Source: an uncultured Bacilli bacterium
GTDB lineage: Bacteria > Bacillota_I > Bacilli_A > RF39 > UBA660
Assembly: GCA_910586865.1 (NCBI GenBank)
Contig: CAJUIY010000005.1
Location: 1-57,000 of the forward strand
DNA: 57,000 nt
Direction: 5' to 3'
Shown here: one piece after another, positions 1 to 7,483 of the stretch
Layout of the letters: each line of letters opens with the position of its first letter
How positions within the stretch are numbered: the first letter of the stretch is position 1
Program-made: the position numbers and the translations under genes
Notes under the pieces: generated by a model
What the model was told of the DNA's origin: nothing
Databases searched by the model: none
The model's input: only the letters and a program-made list of their open reading frames with translations

Positions 1-83
1 GAGCAATTATTTATAAATTACTCTTCTTTTTTAGTGGATAGGTCTGAACTGTTACTATAATTTTTGTTTTAAGCAATAAATAC

Positions 84-111
84 TTGACTTTTATGAAATG
101 TTATCTATAAT
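84..111 (+). promoter_or_regulatory. Candidate sigma-A promoter for the ATPase/TOPRIM pair
   Basis: TTGACT at 84-89 and TATAAT at 106-111 are separated by 16 bp, about 75 bp upstream of the AAA ATPase gene. Nothing else is recognisable in the first 190 bases. Confidence 0.6.
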
Positions 112-192
112 AAAGTGTAATTTTTTTACATTAATTATATTAAATATTGTAAAATTATTACATCTGGTTCATAATATATATAGGAGATGATT

Positions 193-1350
193 ATGATGTT
201 GAGTAAAATAAAGTTAGATAACTATACAACATTTTTTAAAGAAACAACAATAGATTTTTCAGCTACTAATTATAAATTCTTAGAGGAAGAAAATGTAGGT
301 CCAAATAGGATATTAAAAGGAGCACTTTTTGTTGGAGAAAATGCTTCAGGGAAGACTAAAATTATTAACTCTATAAAATTTCTTTTAGATATTTTATTTA
401 AGGATGAAGAATCTAATTTCTTATTAAATAAAAGTTTTTATACAAAGAAAAAATCCTATAAACTGGAATATACCTTTGTAGTTAACGGTAATGAAATTGT
501 ATATTTGATTGAATTAGGTTCAGATAAGATTATTTCAGAAAAACTGACTCTTAACCATAAAGAAATTATTGATAGAATAGGAAAGAATGCTAGATTTAAA
601 TTAAATGATGAAAAGACGTTTGAGGATATTTCAGAAAAACTATTATTTTTAAGGAGAGTTTATTTTGATACCCACTTTTATGATGATGTTACTTTAAATA
701 AATGGTTTGATTATATGAAAGATTCTGTTTATATTAATTGTTATACACCTAAGATAAGTTCTTATTCTGGAAAAAGTTTATTGGCACATAACTATTTAGA
801 AGAACATGATACCAAAGGAATAAATGAACTTTTAGATAAGATAAATTATAATCAAACTATTAATTATTCTTCTGATGTTTTAAATATTAATAAAGAATTT
901 TCTATAAAAAAGAAGGATAATAGTAAATTTATTTCTTTTAATAAGAGGGGAACGGATGTATATATTCCAGAGGGGTTTGAATCTACTGGTAATATTACAC
1001 TTATCAACTTACTACCATCTCTTCTTCATGCTATTAATAATGATTGTATGCTTATTTTAGATGAATTTAGTAGTGGTTTTCATAATGAATTAGAAGAATG
1101 TCTAATTAAATATTTCTTTCATTTTTCTAAAAATTCCCAAATGTTTTTTGTTTCCCATTCCACTAATATTCTAAACAACACAATCTTAAGACCTGATCAA
1201 ATTTATTCTGTAACCTTTTCTTCTAAAAATGGTAGTGTATTAAAAAGATTTTCAGAAGAAATGCCAAGAGAATCACAAAATACAGAAAAAATGTATTTAA
1301 ATGGAGTATTTGATGGAATGCCTAGATACAACAAGTTCTTTAAAGATTAA
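193..1350 (+). CDS. AAA family ATPase, probable anti-phage defence component
   Basis: SMC/OLD-like AAA ATPase. The N-terminus opens with the usual 'K..NYTTF.ETTIDF' strand typical of RloA/AbiL/AriA-type ATPases. The Walker A motif GENASGKT lies at residues 48-55. Walker B is LILDEFSSGFH with D290-E291, followed by an H-loop-like FFVSHSTNIL. The start at 193 is preferred because AGGAGA at 182-187 is correctly spaced from it; an ATG at 187 is too close to that site. The gene overlaps the following TOPRIM gene by 38 bases, which implies translational coupling. Such ATPase plus TOPRIM pairs (PARIS AriA/AriB, AbiLi/AbiLii, RloA/RloB) are known phage-defence modules. The exact subfamily cannot be fixed by reading alone. 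Confidence 0.75.
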   Translation: MMLSKIKLDNYTTFFKETTIDFSATNYKFLEEENVGPNRILKGALFVGENASGKTKIINSIKFLLDILFKDEESNFLLNKSFYTKKKSYKLEYTFVVNGNEIVYLIELGSDKIISEKLTLNHKEIIDRIGKNARFKLNDEKTFEDISEKLLFLRRVYFDTHFYDDVTLNKWFDYMKDSVYINCYTPKISSYSGKSLLAHNYLEEHDTKGINELLDKINYNQTINYSSDVLNINKEFSIKKKDNSKFISFNKRGTDVYIPEGFESTGNITLINLLPSLLHAINNDCMLILDEFSSGFHNELEECLIKYFFHFSKNSQMFFVSHSTNILNNTILRPDQIYSVTFSSKNGSVLKRFSEEMPRESQNTEKMYLNGVFDGMPRYNKFFKD

Positions 1351-2098
1351 TTATAAAAGAAACATAGGAACTGTTGTTGTTGCTGTAGAAGGATCGAAAG
1401 ATGAATTTAAGATTTTAAAACAGATTTTTAGAAATGTTTTACATTACAGGTATATAGAGAAAAGCAGAAATAAGAAGAATTTTAAAGACTATGATGAATT
1501 TGTAATGAAGGGGAATGAAAATTCAAAGGTGATTGTAATAAACCTAAAAAATTCAAATATTAAAGATATTCAGGATGATAGTGAATACAAAGATGAGTTA
1601 TTTAAGCTATTATATATAAAGTACGATATAGATATAAAGAATATCCCACTTTATATAATTTGGGATAGAGATAAAAAGTCCAATAGTAAAACAATAACGA
1701 AAGAGTTAATAAAAACTTTAGGTAATGCTTACGAAAATAAAAATGCTAATATGAATGGACTACTATTGTTAAGTTATCCGTCTATTGAAAGTTTTATTAT
1801 AGAGAATTTTGATCAAAGAATAAAAACAATTGGTAATAATAATATAAAAGAATATGTTAGTGATTATTTATATTATATAGATGATATTAGTAACCATACG
1901 CTATTAAAAAGTGTGGTAAAATTTCATAAAAATTTAAGAGAGTTTGGTATAATAGGATACGATACTTCTGATTGTTCAGAACTAGGATTAAAAATTTTTG
2001 AAGAAGAAGAACAAATTTACAATAAAAAAGGATACTACCAACTATTATCTTTTGTTGTTGTTATTTTAATCGATTTAAATATTATAACAGAAAGATAA
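1313..2098 (+). CDS. TOPRIM/RloB-like putative nuclease, partner of the AAA ATPase
   Basis: About 261 residues. The first acidic motif is VVVAVEGSKDE near residues 21-31, with the TOPRIM-type glutamate at E26. A second motif, IIWDRDKKS, carries D118 and D120, matching the DxD pair that binds metal in TOPRIM folds. The start at 1313 is chosen because GGAG at 1303-1306 sits 6 bases upstream; an ATG at 1301 is also possible. It overlaps the end of the ATPase gene, so the two are likely made together. By analogy with AriB or AbiLii it would be the toxic nuclease released or activated by the ATPase sensor. That role is inference; only the motifs and the gene coupling are seen. Confidence 0.65.
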   Translation: MECLDTTSSLKINYKRNIGTVVVAVEGSKDEFKILKQIFRNVLHYRYIEKSRNKKNFKDYDEFVMKGNENSKVIVINLKNSNIKDIQDDSEYKDELFKLLYIKYDIDIKNIPLYIIWDRDKKSNSKTITKELIKTLGNAYENKNANMNGLLLLSYPSIESFIIENFDQRIKTIGNNNIKEYVSDYLYYIDDISNHTLLKSVVKFHKNLREFGIIGYDTSDCSELGLKIFEEEEQIYNKKGYYQLLSFVVVILIDLNIITER

Positions 2099-2132
2099 TA
2101 TGTTTTATAATATTTAATTTAAGGAGATAATC

Positions 2133-2873
2133 ATGGACAAAAAAGTGGCTTTAGTAACAGGTGGTGCTAGTGGTTTAGGAGAAAATATCAGTAGATATCT
2201 TGCATCCAAAAATTGTAATCTTATCATTACATATAATGAAAGTAAGGAAAAGGCAGAAAGTTTAAAAAAAGAATTAGAAGAGAAATATAAGGTAGATATC
2301 TTACTAAAAAAATGTAATTTAGAAAAAGAAGAAGATATTCATGCAGTAGTAAGTATAGTAAAAGAAAATTATCAAGGGATTGATTATTTAGTAAATAATG
2401 CTGCTATATGCTTAGATACTTTATTTGAGGATAAGAATAAGAAAAACTTTATGAAAACATTAGAAGTAAATGTAGTGGGTACCTTTTTAATAAGTAAATT
2501 AATTGGTCAAATGATGTATGATAATCAAAAAGGAAGTATTGTTAATTTATCTTCTACAAATGGTATCGATAAATACTATCCGATGTCCATTGATTATGAT
2601 GCCTCAAAAGCAGCGATTAATTCTATGACGCATAATTTATCGTTAGTCTTTTCCCCTTATGTGAGAGTAAATGCAGTGGCACCTGGATGGGTAAAAACGG
2701 AAAACGAAATGAAAGATTTAGATTTTGATTATATCAAAAGTGAAGAGGAAAAAATATTCTTAAAAAGATTTGGAGAATGTGAAGAAATCTCTAAAGTAAT
2801 TTATTTTTTACTATCGGATGATGCTAGTTATATTAATAATCAAATAATAAGAGTGGATGGAGGTACTTACTAA
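2133..2873 (+). CDS. SDR-family oxidoreductase (3-oxoacyl-ACP reductase-like)
   Basis: NAD(P)-dependent short-chain dehydrogenase of 246 residues, the normal family length. The cofactor motif TGGASGLG lies at residues 9-16, NNAA follows mid-protein, and the catalytic YDASK (Tyr-x3-Lys) is present with an upstream Ser-rich 'VNLSSTNG' strand. The ribosome site AAGGAGA precedes ATG by 7 bases. The stop overlaps the next start as TAATG, so it is translationally coupled to the PLP-dependent lyase gene. The natural substrate is not evident: FabG-like and sugar- or alcohol-specific SDRs share these motifs. Confidence 0.85.
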   Translation: MDKKVALVTGGASGLGENISRYLASKNCNLIITYNESKEKAESLKKELEEKYKVDILLKKCNLEKEEDIHAVVSIVKENYQGIDYLVNNAAICLDTLFEDKNKKNFMKTLEVNVVGTFLISKLIGQMMYDNQKGSIVNLSSTNGIDKYYPMSIDYDASKAAINSMTHNLSLVFSPYVRVNAVAPGWVKTENEMKDLDFDYIKSEEEKIFLKRFGECEEISKVIYFLLSDDASYINNQIIRVDGGTY

Positions 2874-4114
2874 TGAAGAATAAAATAATAGAGTTACTGA
2901 ATCAGTGTGAAGTAGAATGCGAAACAATCTTTAAAAAGATTGATAATGTATGTTTTCAAAATACCCGTAAAGTAGTAGATGCTTTTCATGAGCAAGAAAT
3001 CAGTGAAAATGATTTTGCATCGACTACTGGTTATGGTTATGATGATATTGGTCGTGAAAAAATTGAAAAAATATTTGCAACTATTCTTGGTTGTGAAGAT
3101 GCCATTGTTAGAAATCAATTTGTATCAGCCTCTCACGCCTTAAATGTTACCTTTTTTGCTCTTTTACGACCAGGAGATACGTTATTATCCATTACAGGAA
3201 CCCCTTATGATACGATGCATGAAGTAATTGGTATCAAAGAAAATCCTAGTAGTTTAAAGTCATTCGGAATTCATTATTTAGAAGTTGAATTGAAAGATAA
3301 TGATTTTGACTATGAAAAAATAGAAGAAGTAATTAAAAATAAGAAAGTAAAAGTAATTGAAATTCAAAGGTCAAAGGGGTATTCTACGAGAAAGAGTATC
3401 ACTTTAAATCAAGTAGAGAAAGTCGTGAAGTTTATCAAAGAAATCAATCCCAATATTATCATCATGATAGATAACTGTTATTGTGAATTGGTATCTGATT
3501 ATGAAGTAGGAAAGCTTGATGTTGATGTTGTTGTTGGTTCTTTAATCAAAAATCTAGGTGGAGGTATAGCACCAAATGGTGCTTATGTTGTAGGGAAAAA
3601 AGAATATATAAATCTAGTAGGAGAGAGATTGACACTTCCAGGAGAAGGTAGAGAAGTTGGACCAACTCTAGGAATTAATAAAAGTATCTTACAAGGAATC
3701 TTTTTGGCACCGAGCGTAGTTGCCGCTAGTTTAAAGGTTGCTGTTTTAACATCCAAAGTGTTAGAAAAATTAGGATATGAGGTAGAACCAAAATATGATG
3801 AAGAACGTGCAGATATTGTCCAAAATATTATATTTCATGACAAAGAAGCTCTAATTCACTATGTTCAAGGAATTCAAAGTGGTTCTCCAATTGATGCGAA
3901 ATCAACACCAATTCCCTGGGATATGCCGGGATATGATGACCAAGTCATTATGGCAAGTGGTGCTTTTACCCAAGGATCTAGTATTGAAATTAGTTGTGAT
4001 GGGCCCATTAGAGAACCATATATTGCTTATCAACAAGGTTCTTTAAATTATGCATCAGGTAAGGTAGCCTTAGCTTATGCCATAGAAAAGTTAGAAAAAG
4101 AAAAAAAGAAATAG
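2873..4114 (+). CDS. Methionine gamma-lyase family / aluminium-resistance-type PLP enzyme
   Basis: PLP-dependent fold-type I enzyme of 413 residues, resembling the cystathionine beta-lyase-like family annotated as involved in aluminium resistance (YnbB type). Landmarks are the early TTGYGYDDIGR segment, the QFVSASHAL stretch, an MIDNCYCEL aspartate strand and the cofactor-lysine region VVGSLIKNLGGG. The reaction is probably beta- or gamma-elimination on a sulfur amino acid, but the true substrate of this family is poorly known. It follows the SDR gene with a one-base TAATG overlap. In many Bacillota this family sits near hfq/glnR; here its partner is the SDR gene. Confidence 0.85.
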   Translation: MKNKIIELLNQCEVECETIFKKIDNVCFQNTRKVVDAFHEQEISENDFASTTGYGYDDIGREKIEKIFATILGCEDAIVRNQFVSASHALNVTFFALLRPGDTLLSITGTPYDTMHEVIGIKENPSSLKSFGIHYLEVELKDNDFDYEKIEEVIKNKKVKVIEIQRSKGYSTRKSITLNQVEKVVKFIKEINPNIIIMIDNCYCELVSDYEVGKLDVDVVVGSLIKNLGGGIAPNGAYVVGKKEYINLVGERLTLPGEGREVGPTLGINKSILQGIFLAPSVVAASLKVAVLTSKVLEKLGYEVEPKYDEERADIVQNIIFHDKEALIHYVQGIQSGSPIDAKSTPIPWDMPGYDDQVIMASGAFTQGSSIEISCDGPIREPYIAYQQGSLNYASGKVALAYAIEKLEKEKKK

Positions 4115-4162
4115 TATATTTTTGTAATATATGATATATTTTAAATAGAAGGAGTGATAAAA

Positions 4163-4801
4163 ATGTATCATCATTGGGAACATTATACACCAGGTTATGA
4201 TGTAGCAGTAGAAGGAGTATTTGCGGGACTTTTTGTTATGATTGGTATTTTTGTACTGATTGCACTTATCGTTTGTCTTTTAAAAGTGATAGGAACCTGG
4301 AGGATATTAAGTAAGGCAAATCAACCAGGATGGGGAGCGATTATTCCATTTTACAATACTTACTTATTATGTAAAATATCTGGTGTAAATCCTTGGTGGA
4401 TTGTAATCTGTTTATTTTCATCGATACTAAATGCGATACCAATCATAGGAACATTAGCGTGTGGAGCTATTTCAATTTACTTTATGATTTTATTAAATGT
4501 TAGCTTAGCAAGAAGTTTTAAAAAAGATGATTCTTTTGCAATAGGACTTATTTTACTAGCACCAATCTTCTACCTAATATTGGGATGTGGCAATAGTGAA
4601 TATGAGGGAGAAAATCCAATGGAAGATTTTGTCTTAAATCAATTTAATTCTTCTAATAACAATAACCAAAATAAAAATACTACCAAAAGTAGTTCTAATT
4701 CCAAAGAAGATAACAAAGAAGTATCTTACTGTTCGAATTGTGGCTCTAAGATTGATGAATTTACAAGATTTTGCCCTAATTGTGGTAACGAAATTAAATA
4801 A
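4163..4801 (+). CDS. DUF5684-like membrane protein with C-terminal zinc ribbon
   Basis: About 212 residues with several hydrophobic segments. The central 'NQPGWGAIIPFYNTY' motif and following helices match the DUF5684 type of small integral membrane protein. A polar Asn/Ser/Lys linker leads to a zinc ribbon, YCSNCGSKIDEF...FCPNCGNEI, with four cysteines as two CxxC pairs. Start 4163 (ATG) is preferred over an upstream GTG at 4154 because GGAG is then well spaced. Such ribbons usually mediate interactions. Function unknown. Confidence 0.75.
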   Translation: MYHHWEHYTPGYDVAVEGVFAGLFVMIGIFVLIALIVCLLKVIGTWRILSKANQPGWGAIIPFYNTYLLCKISGVNPWWIVICLFSSILNAIPIIGTLACGAISIYFMILLNVSLARSFKKDDSFAIGLILLAPIFYLILGCGNSEYEGENPMEDFVLNQFNSSNNNNQNKNTTKSSSNSKEDNKEVSYCSNCGSKIDEFTRFCPNCGNEIK

Positions 4802-4830
4802 GAATATTTTTTTCGAATATTCTTTTTTTT
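4801..4830 (+). terminator. Rho-independent terminator
   Basis: Perfect 8-bp arms AGAATATT (4801-4808) and AATATTCT (4816-4823) are followed by a T run. It closes the zinc-ribbon gene transcript before the sporulation group. Confidence 0.85.
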
Positions 4831-4866
4831 TACTTCATATGTTTTATCATAAGGAGGATAGAGCGT

Positions 4867-5373
4867 ATGATCAATAAACAAAATTTATGGTTTTTGACAT
4901 TATTTAGTTTGATATTAGTTCTTAGTGTCTATTATATTACAATGCCTAATGATTTACTGGTAAATAATACTGAAAAAACAATCACAAAGGAAGAGAAAAA
5001 AAAGGATGATGATGTAAAAGAAGAGACTTCTTCTCTTGTATCTATGAGAGTTTCTTTAGAAGAAGAACGTCAAGAAAAAATGGTATCCTTACAAGAAGCT
5101 TTAACGAATGAAAAAGCAACAACAGAAGAAAAAAACAATGCCTATGAACAATTAAAATATTTAAACCAACTACAAGGTAAAGAGGAAACGATTGAAAAAC
5201 AAATTAAAGAAAAATTAGAATTAGATAGCTTTGTAAAAATAGATGATAAGAACATTGAAGTAGTAGCATTAAAAGAAAAACATGATAGTACCATTGCAAA
5301 TAATATCATGCGACTTGTTCAGGAAAATTTCGAAGAGAAAATGTACATTACGGTTACTTTTAAAAAAAGTTAG
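4867..5373 (+). CDS. spoIIIAH: SpoIIIAH-like stage III sporulation protein
   Basis: 168 residues: an N-terminal transmembrane helix (about residues 8-27), a charged Lys/Glu linker with coiled-coil character, and a C-terminal domain ending in a basic strand. This layout and the 'SLVSMRVSLEEERQEKMVSL' segment match SpoIIIAH, the mother-cell protein that pairs with forespore SpoIIQ in the engulfment channel. Unlike the classical spoIIIA operon, no other spoIIIA genes flank it here, so the gene stands alone or the operon has been split. A ribosome site AAGGAGGA precedes the start. Confidence 0.7.
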   Translation: MINKQNLWFLTLFSLILVLSVYYITMPNDLLVNNTEKTITKEEKKKDDDVKEETSSLVSMRVSLEEERQEKMVSLQEALTNEKATTEEKNNAYEQLKYLNQLQGKEETIEKQIKEKLELDSFVKIDDKNIEVVALKEKHDSTIANNIMRLVQENFEEKMYITVTFKKS

Positions 5374-5385
5374 GCGAAATGACTG

Positions 5386-5413
5386 ACAAATCTCATCTCT
5401 TTCTCATAAAATA
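5386..5413 (+). promoter_or_regulatory. Candidate sigma-K promoter for the gerE-like gene
   Basis: AC at 5386-5387, 17 bp, then CATAAAATA at 5405-5413. This matches the mother-cell sigma-K pattern (mACm, 16 bp, CATAnnnTA). It lies 32 bases before the gerE-like start. gerE is a sigma-K gene in Bacillus subtilis, which raises confidence. No good sigma-A promoter is visible in this gap. Confidence 0.55.
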
Positions 5414-5444
5414 TTCTAGGTGAGTATTAAAGGAAGGGAAGAGT

Positions 5445-5654
5445 ATGATGTCGAATAAAATTCTAACTAATAGGGAAAGACAAGTTTTTGAGCTTTTAAT
5501 ATTAAATAGAACAACAAAAGATATCGCTGAGGAATTAAATATTAGTGAAAAAACAGTAAGAAATCACATTTCAAATGCAATGCAGAAATTAGGTGTCAAT
5601 GGTAGAGCAAGTGCAGTAGTCGAATTATTAAAATTAAAAGAAATATCACTTTAA
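5445..5654 (+). CDS. gerE: GerE-like LuxR-type HTH regulator
   Basis: 69 residues, essentially only a LuxR/GerE helix-turn-helix: LTNRERQVFELL at the N-terminus, then TTKDIAEELNISEKTVRNHI as the recognition helix pair and AVVELLKLKEI at the end. GerE (about 74 aa) is the final mother-cell regulator of coat genes and has no receiver domain, like this protein. Its neighbours are also sporulation genes and a sigma-K-like promoter precedes it, so I prefer GerE over a free-standing LuxR fragment. Start 5445 or 5448 (tandem ATG). Confidence 0.75.
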   Translation: MMSNKILTNRERQVFELLILNRTTKDIAEELNISEKTVRNHISNAMQKLGVNGRASAVVELLKLKEISL

Positions 5655-5678
5655 TCGTACTATAATAGTACGATTTTT
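5653..5678 (+). terminator. Rho-independent terminator after gerE
   Basis: TCGTACTA and TAGTACGA arms around a TAA loop, followed by TTTTT. It overlaps the gerE stop codon. Confidence 0.85.
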
Positions 5679-5701
5679 CATATCCTTAACTAGGTGATTA
5701 T

Positions 5702-6625
5702 ATGCTAAAGAAAAAAGCTTTAAGAAAAATATTTATAACGACACTAACAGCCTTTATTCTTCTAGTGGTTTACTCTATCCCTAATATGTACCAAGAAGAT
5801 ACTTTAAAAACAAATTTAGAAGTAGAATATATTACCGGAATTGGTACGAATACTATTTATTTACTTGATCGAGATAATTATTTAGTAAAGACAAATATTT
5901 TATTAGATTCTACGAATAAAGAAGAACAAATCAAATTAATTTTAAAAAATCTAACAAAAAGTAATAATGATAAAATACCAAATGGATTAAAGGCAACGAT
6001 ACCAAGTGGAACAAAAGTATATGAAATTATTTTCGACGAGGGATATGTAACCATCAATTTTAGTAAAAAAATTTTAAAACAAGAAGAAAAATTAAAAGAA
6101 AGAATGATAGAATCTATTGTCTATAGTATTATGGATTTAGGAGATATTAATGGAATCATTATAGAAGTAGAAGGAGAAGTTCCAAGTGAATATAGTAAAG
6201 TTTTAGATAAAAGTATAGGAATTAATAAAACTTATAATATCACTTCTCGAAATAATATTAATAAGGTGGTTATTTACTATTTAGAAAATTTAGATGGAAA
6301 TCATTATTATGTACCAGTAACGAAGTATCTAAATAATAGTGAGGATAAGATAAAAATAATTGTAGAAGAACTAACAACTAGTTATATTTATGAATCTAAT
6401 CTTATGAGTTTTTTAAATAGCAATGCCAAGTTAATTGATTATAAGGAGCAGGAAAATACGATGCTTATGAATTTTAATAATGCTATTTTTGATAAGGATA
6501 ATAAGCTATTAGAAGAGGTAAGTTATACTCTAGCATATTCTGTATTTGATAACTATGATGTATCAGAGGTTTTAATTCAGGTAAATGGCAATGATGTAAA
6601 GAAAATAGATAGGAAAACTGGGTAA
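5702..6625 (+). CDS. gerM: GerM-like protein with two GerMN domains
   Basis: 307 residues. After an N-terminal membrane anchor (about residues 10-27) there are two similar alpha/beta halves: around residues 45-155 ('YLLDRDNYLVKTNI...IKLILKNLTKS') and 180-300 ('VVIYYLENLDGNHYYVPVTKY...IKIIVEELTTS'). This is the tandem GerMN architecture of GerM, a lipoprotein or membrane protein needed in sporulation for SpoIIIAH/SpoIIQ channel assembly and later germination. That fits the SpoIIIAH-like gene 0.8 kb upstream. No lipobox cysteine is seen, so it is probably anchored by its N-terminal helix. Confidence 0.8.
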   Translation: MLKKKALRKIFITTLTAFILLVVYSIPNMYQEDTLKTNLEVEYITGIGTNTIYLLDRDNYLVKTNILLDSTNKEEQIKLILKNLTKSNNDKIPNGLKATIPSGTKVYEIIFDEGYVTINFSKKILKQEEKLKERMIESIVYSIMDLGDINGIIIEVEGEVPSEYSKVLDKSIGINKTYNITSRNNINKVVIYYLENLDGNHYYVPVTKYLNNSEDKIKIIVEELTTSYIYESNLMSFLNSNAKLIDYKEQENTMLMNFNNAIFDKDNKLLEEVSYTLAYSVFDNYDVSEVLIQVNGNDVKKIDRKTG

Positions 6626-7140
6626 GAAGAAGAAAAGTAGGAAAGTAGAAATTGCTCAATTCCAAAAGGAAAAGCAACTTTTTAAAGTTAAATGCAACCT
6701 TTATAGTAACTTTAATTAATTTTAAAGGTTTCAATTAAGATTTGGCATAAAAATTAGAAAAAAATTAAGAAAAATCATTCAAAACTAATATATTAACACA
6801 ACATTAAAAAGGGCAGAATTTTCAGAATGCTATTTGTAATTCAAAATGCACCCCTAAAACATACTATTTAAAATATAAGTTTGACCATATTATATCTATT
6901 TTATAAAATAAGTAAATAGTAAGTTTCAGATTTATAAGCCAAAAGGACTAATAATCCTTTTGGCAAGTAATATTTTACTATAGATAATATGTCAATGGTC
7001 TAGATAAACTCGTTATGCTCACCATTGACATATATTTATTTAAGTAAATGCAATCCTAATTTCTCTTTAGTTAAATGCAACCTTTTATAGAATAGGGGTT
7101 GCGTTTAGAAAAAAATTTCAGTAAAGTAGAAATTCTACAA
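6626..7140. repeat. Non-coding stretch with repeated TTAAATGCAACC blocks
   Basis: No credible gene. A 20-base block GTTAAATGCAACCTTTATAG at 6687-6706 recurs at 7070-7090 with one extra T. A weaker copy, TAAATGCAATCC, lies at about 7044-7055. The 7071-7082 copy is followed by an inverted copy GGTTGCGTTTA at 7097-7107, which could form a hairpin. The blocks look like ends of a lost mobile element or a small repeat family. Confidence 0.5.
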
Positions 7141-7146
7141 GAAAAA

Positions 7147-7176
7147 TAAAAAAGCACTTGAAAGATGCTTTTTTTT
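7147..7176 (+). terminator. Terminator-like hairpin upstream of tRNA-Arg
   Basis: AAAGCA (7151-7156) pairs with TGCTTT across a nine-base loop and is followed by a T run. The -35 box of the tRNA promoter lies inside its loop. Confidence 0.65.
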
Positions 7177-7186
7177 AGTGTATAAT
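7158..7186 (+). promoter_or_regulatory. Sigma-A promoter for tRNA-Arg
   Basis: TTGAAA (7158-7163), 17-bp spacer, TATAAT (7181-7186), 20 bases before the mature tRNA. The T run of the upstream hairpin forms much of the spacer. Confidence 0.8.
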
Positions 7187-7206
7187 TTATCTTGTTAAGA
7201 GTTAAT

Positions 7207-7283
7207 GTCCGCGTAGCTCAGCTGGATAGAGCAATCGCCTTCTAAGCGATCGGTCACGTGTTCGAATCACGTCGTGGACACCA
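7207..7283 (+). tRNA. tRNA-Arg (anticodon UCU)
   Basis: 77 bases with encoded CCA. The acceptor GTCCGCG pairs with CGTGGAC (one G-T). The D arm contains AGCTCAGCTGGATAGAGC. The anticodon stem ATCGC/GCGAT encloses CTTCTAA with anticodon TCT at 7241-7243. The T arm has GTTCGAATC. It reads AGA/AGG, the dominant arginine codons in this AT-rich DNA. Confidence 0.97.
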
Positions 7284-7320
7284 GATTAATATTAAACTCG
7301 AACTTTTTGAGTATTAAGGA

Positions 7321-7347
7321 AAACGCACTTGATAAGAGTGCGTTTTT
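7321..7347 (+). terminator. Terminator after tRNA-Arg
   Basis: AACGCACTT and AGAGTGCGTT arms around GATA, then TTTTT. Confidence 0.85.
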
Positions 7348-7483
7348 ATGTTATTATGAATATGTCAAGGAAACTTGCATAAATAAAAAAGGGAATACTT
7401 AACCTTTCCATGTTGAGTGTTCACCAAAGATTTGGTTAGCACTTAATCTATGAAAGTGAACTGAACCCCAAAAATTGGACAGT

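Noticed and set aside
7348..7461. A tRNA-associated integration site with attL/attR next to tRNA-Arg
   Set aside because: No integrase gene is present and no repeat of the tRNA 3' end was seen downstream; the nearby element is an IS3-type transposon with its own ends.
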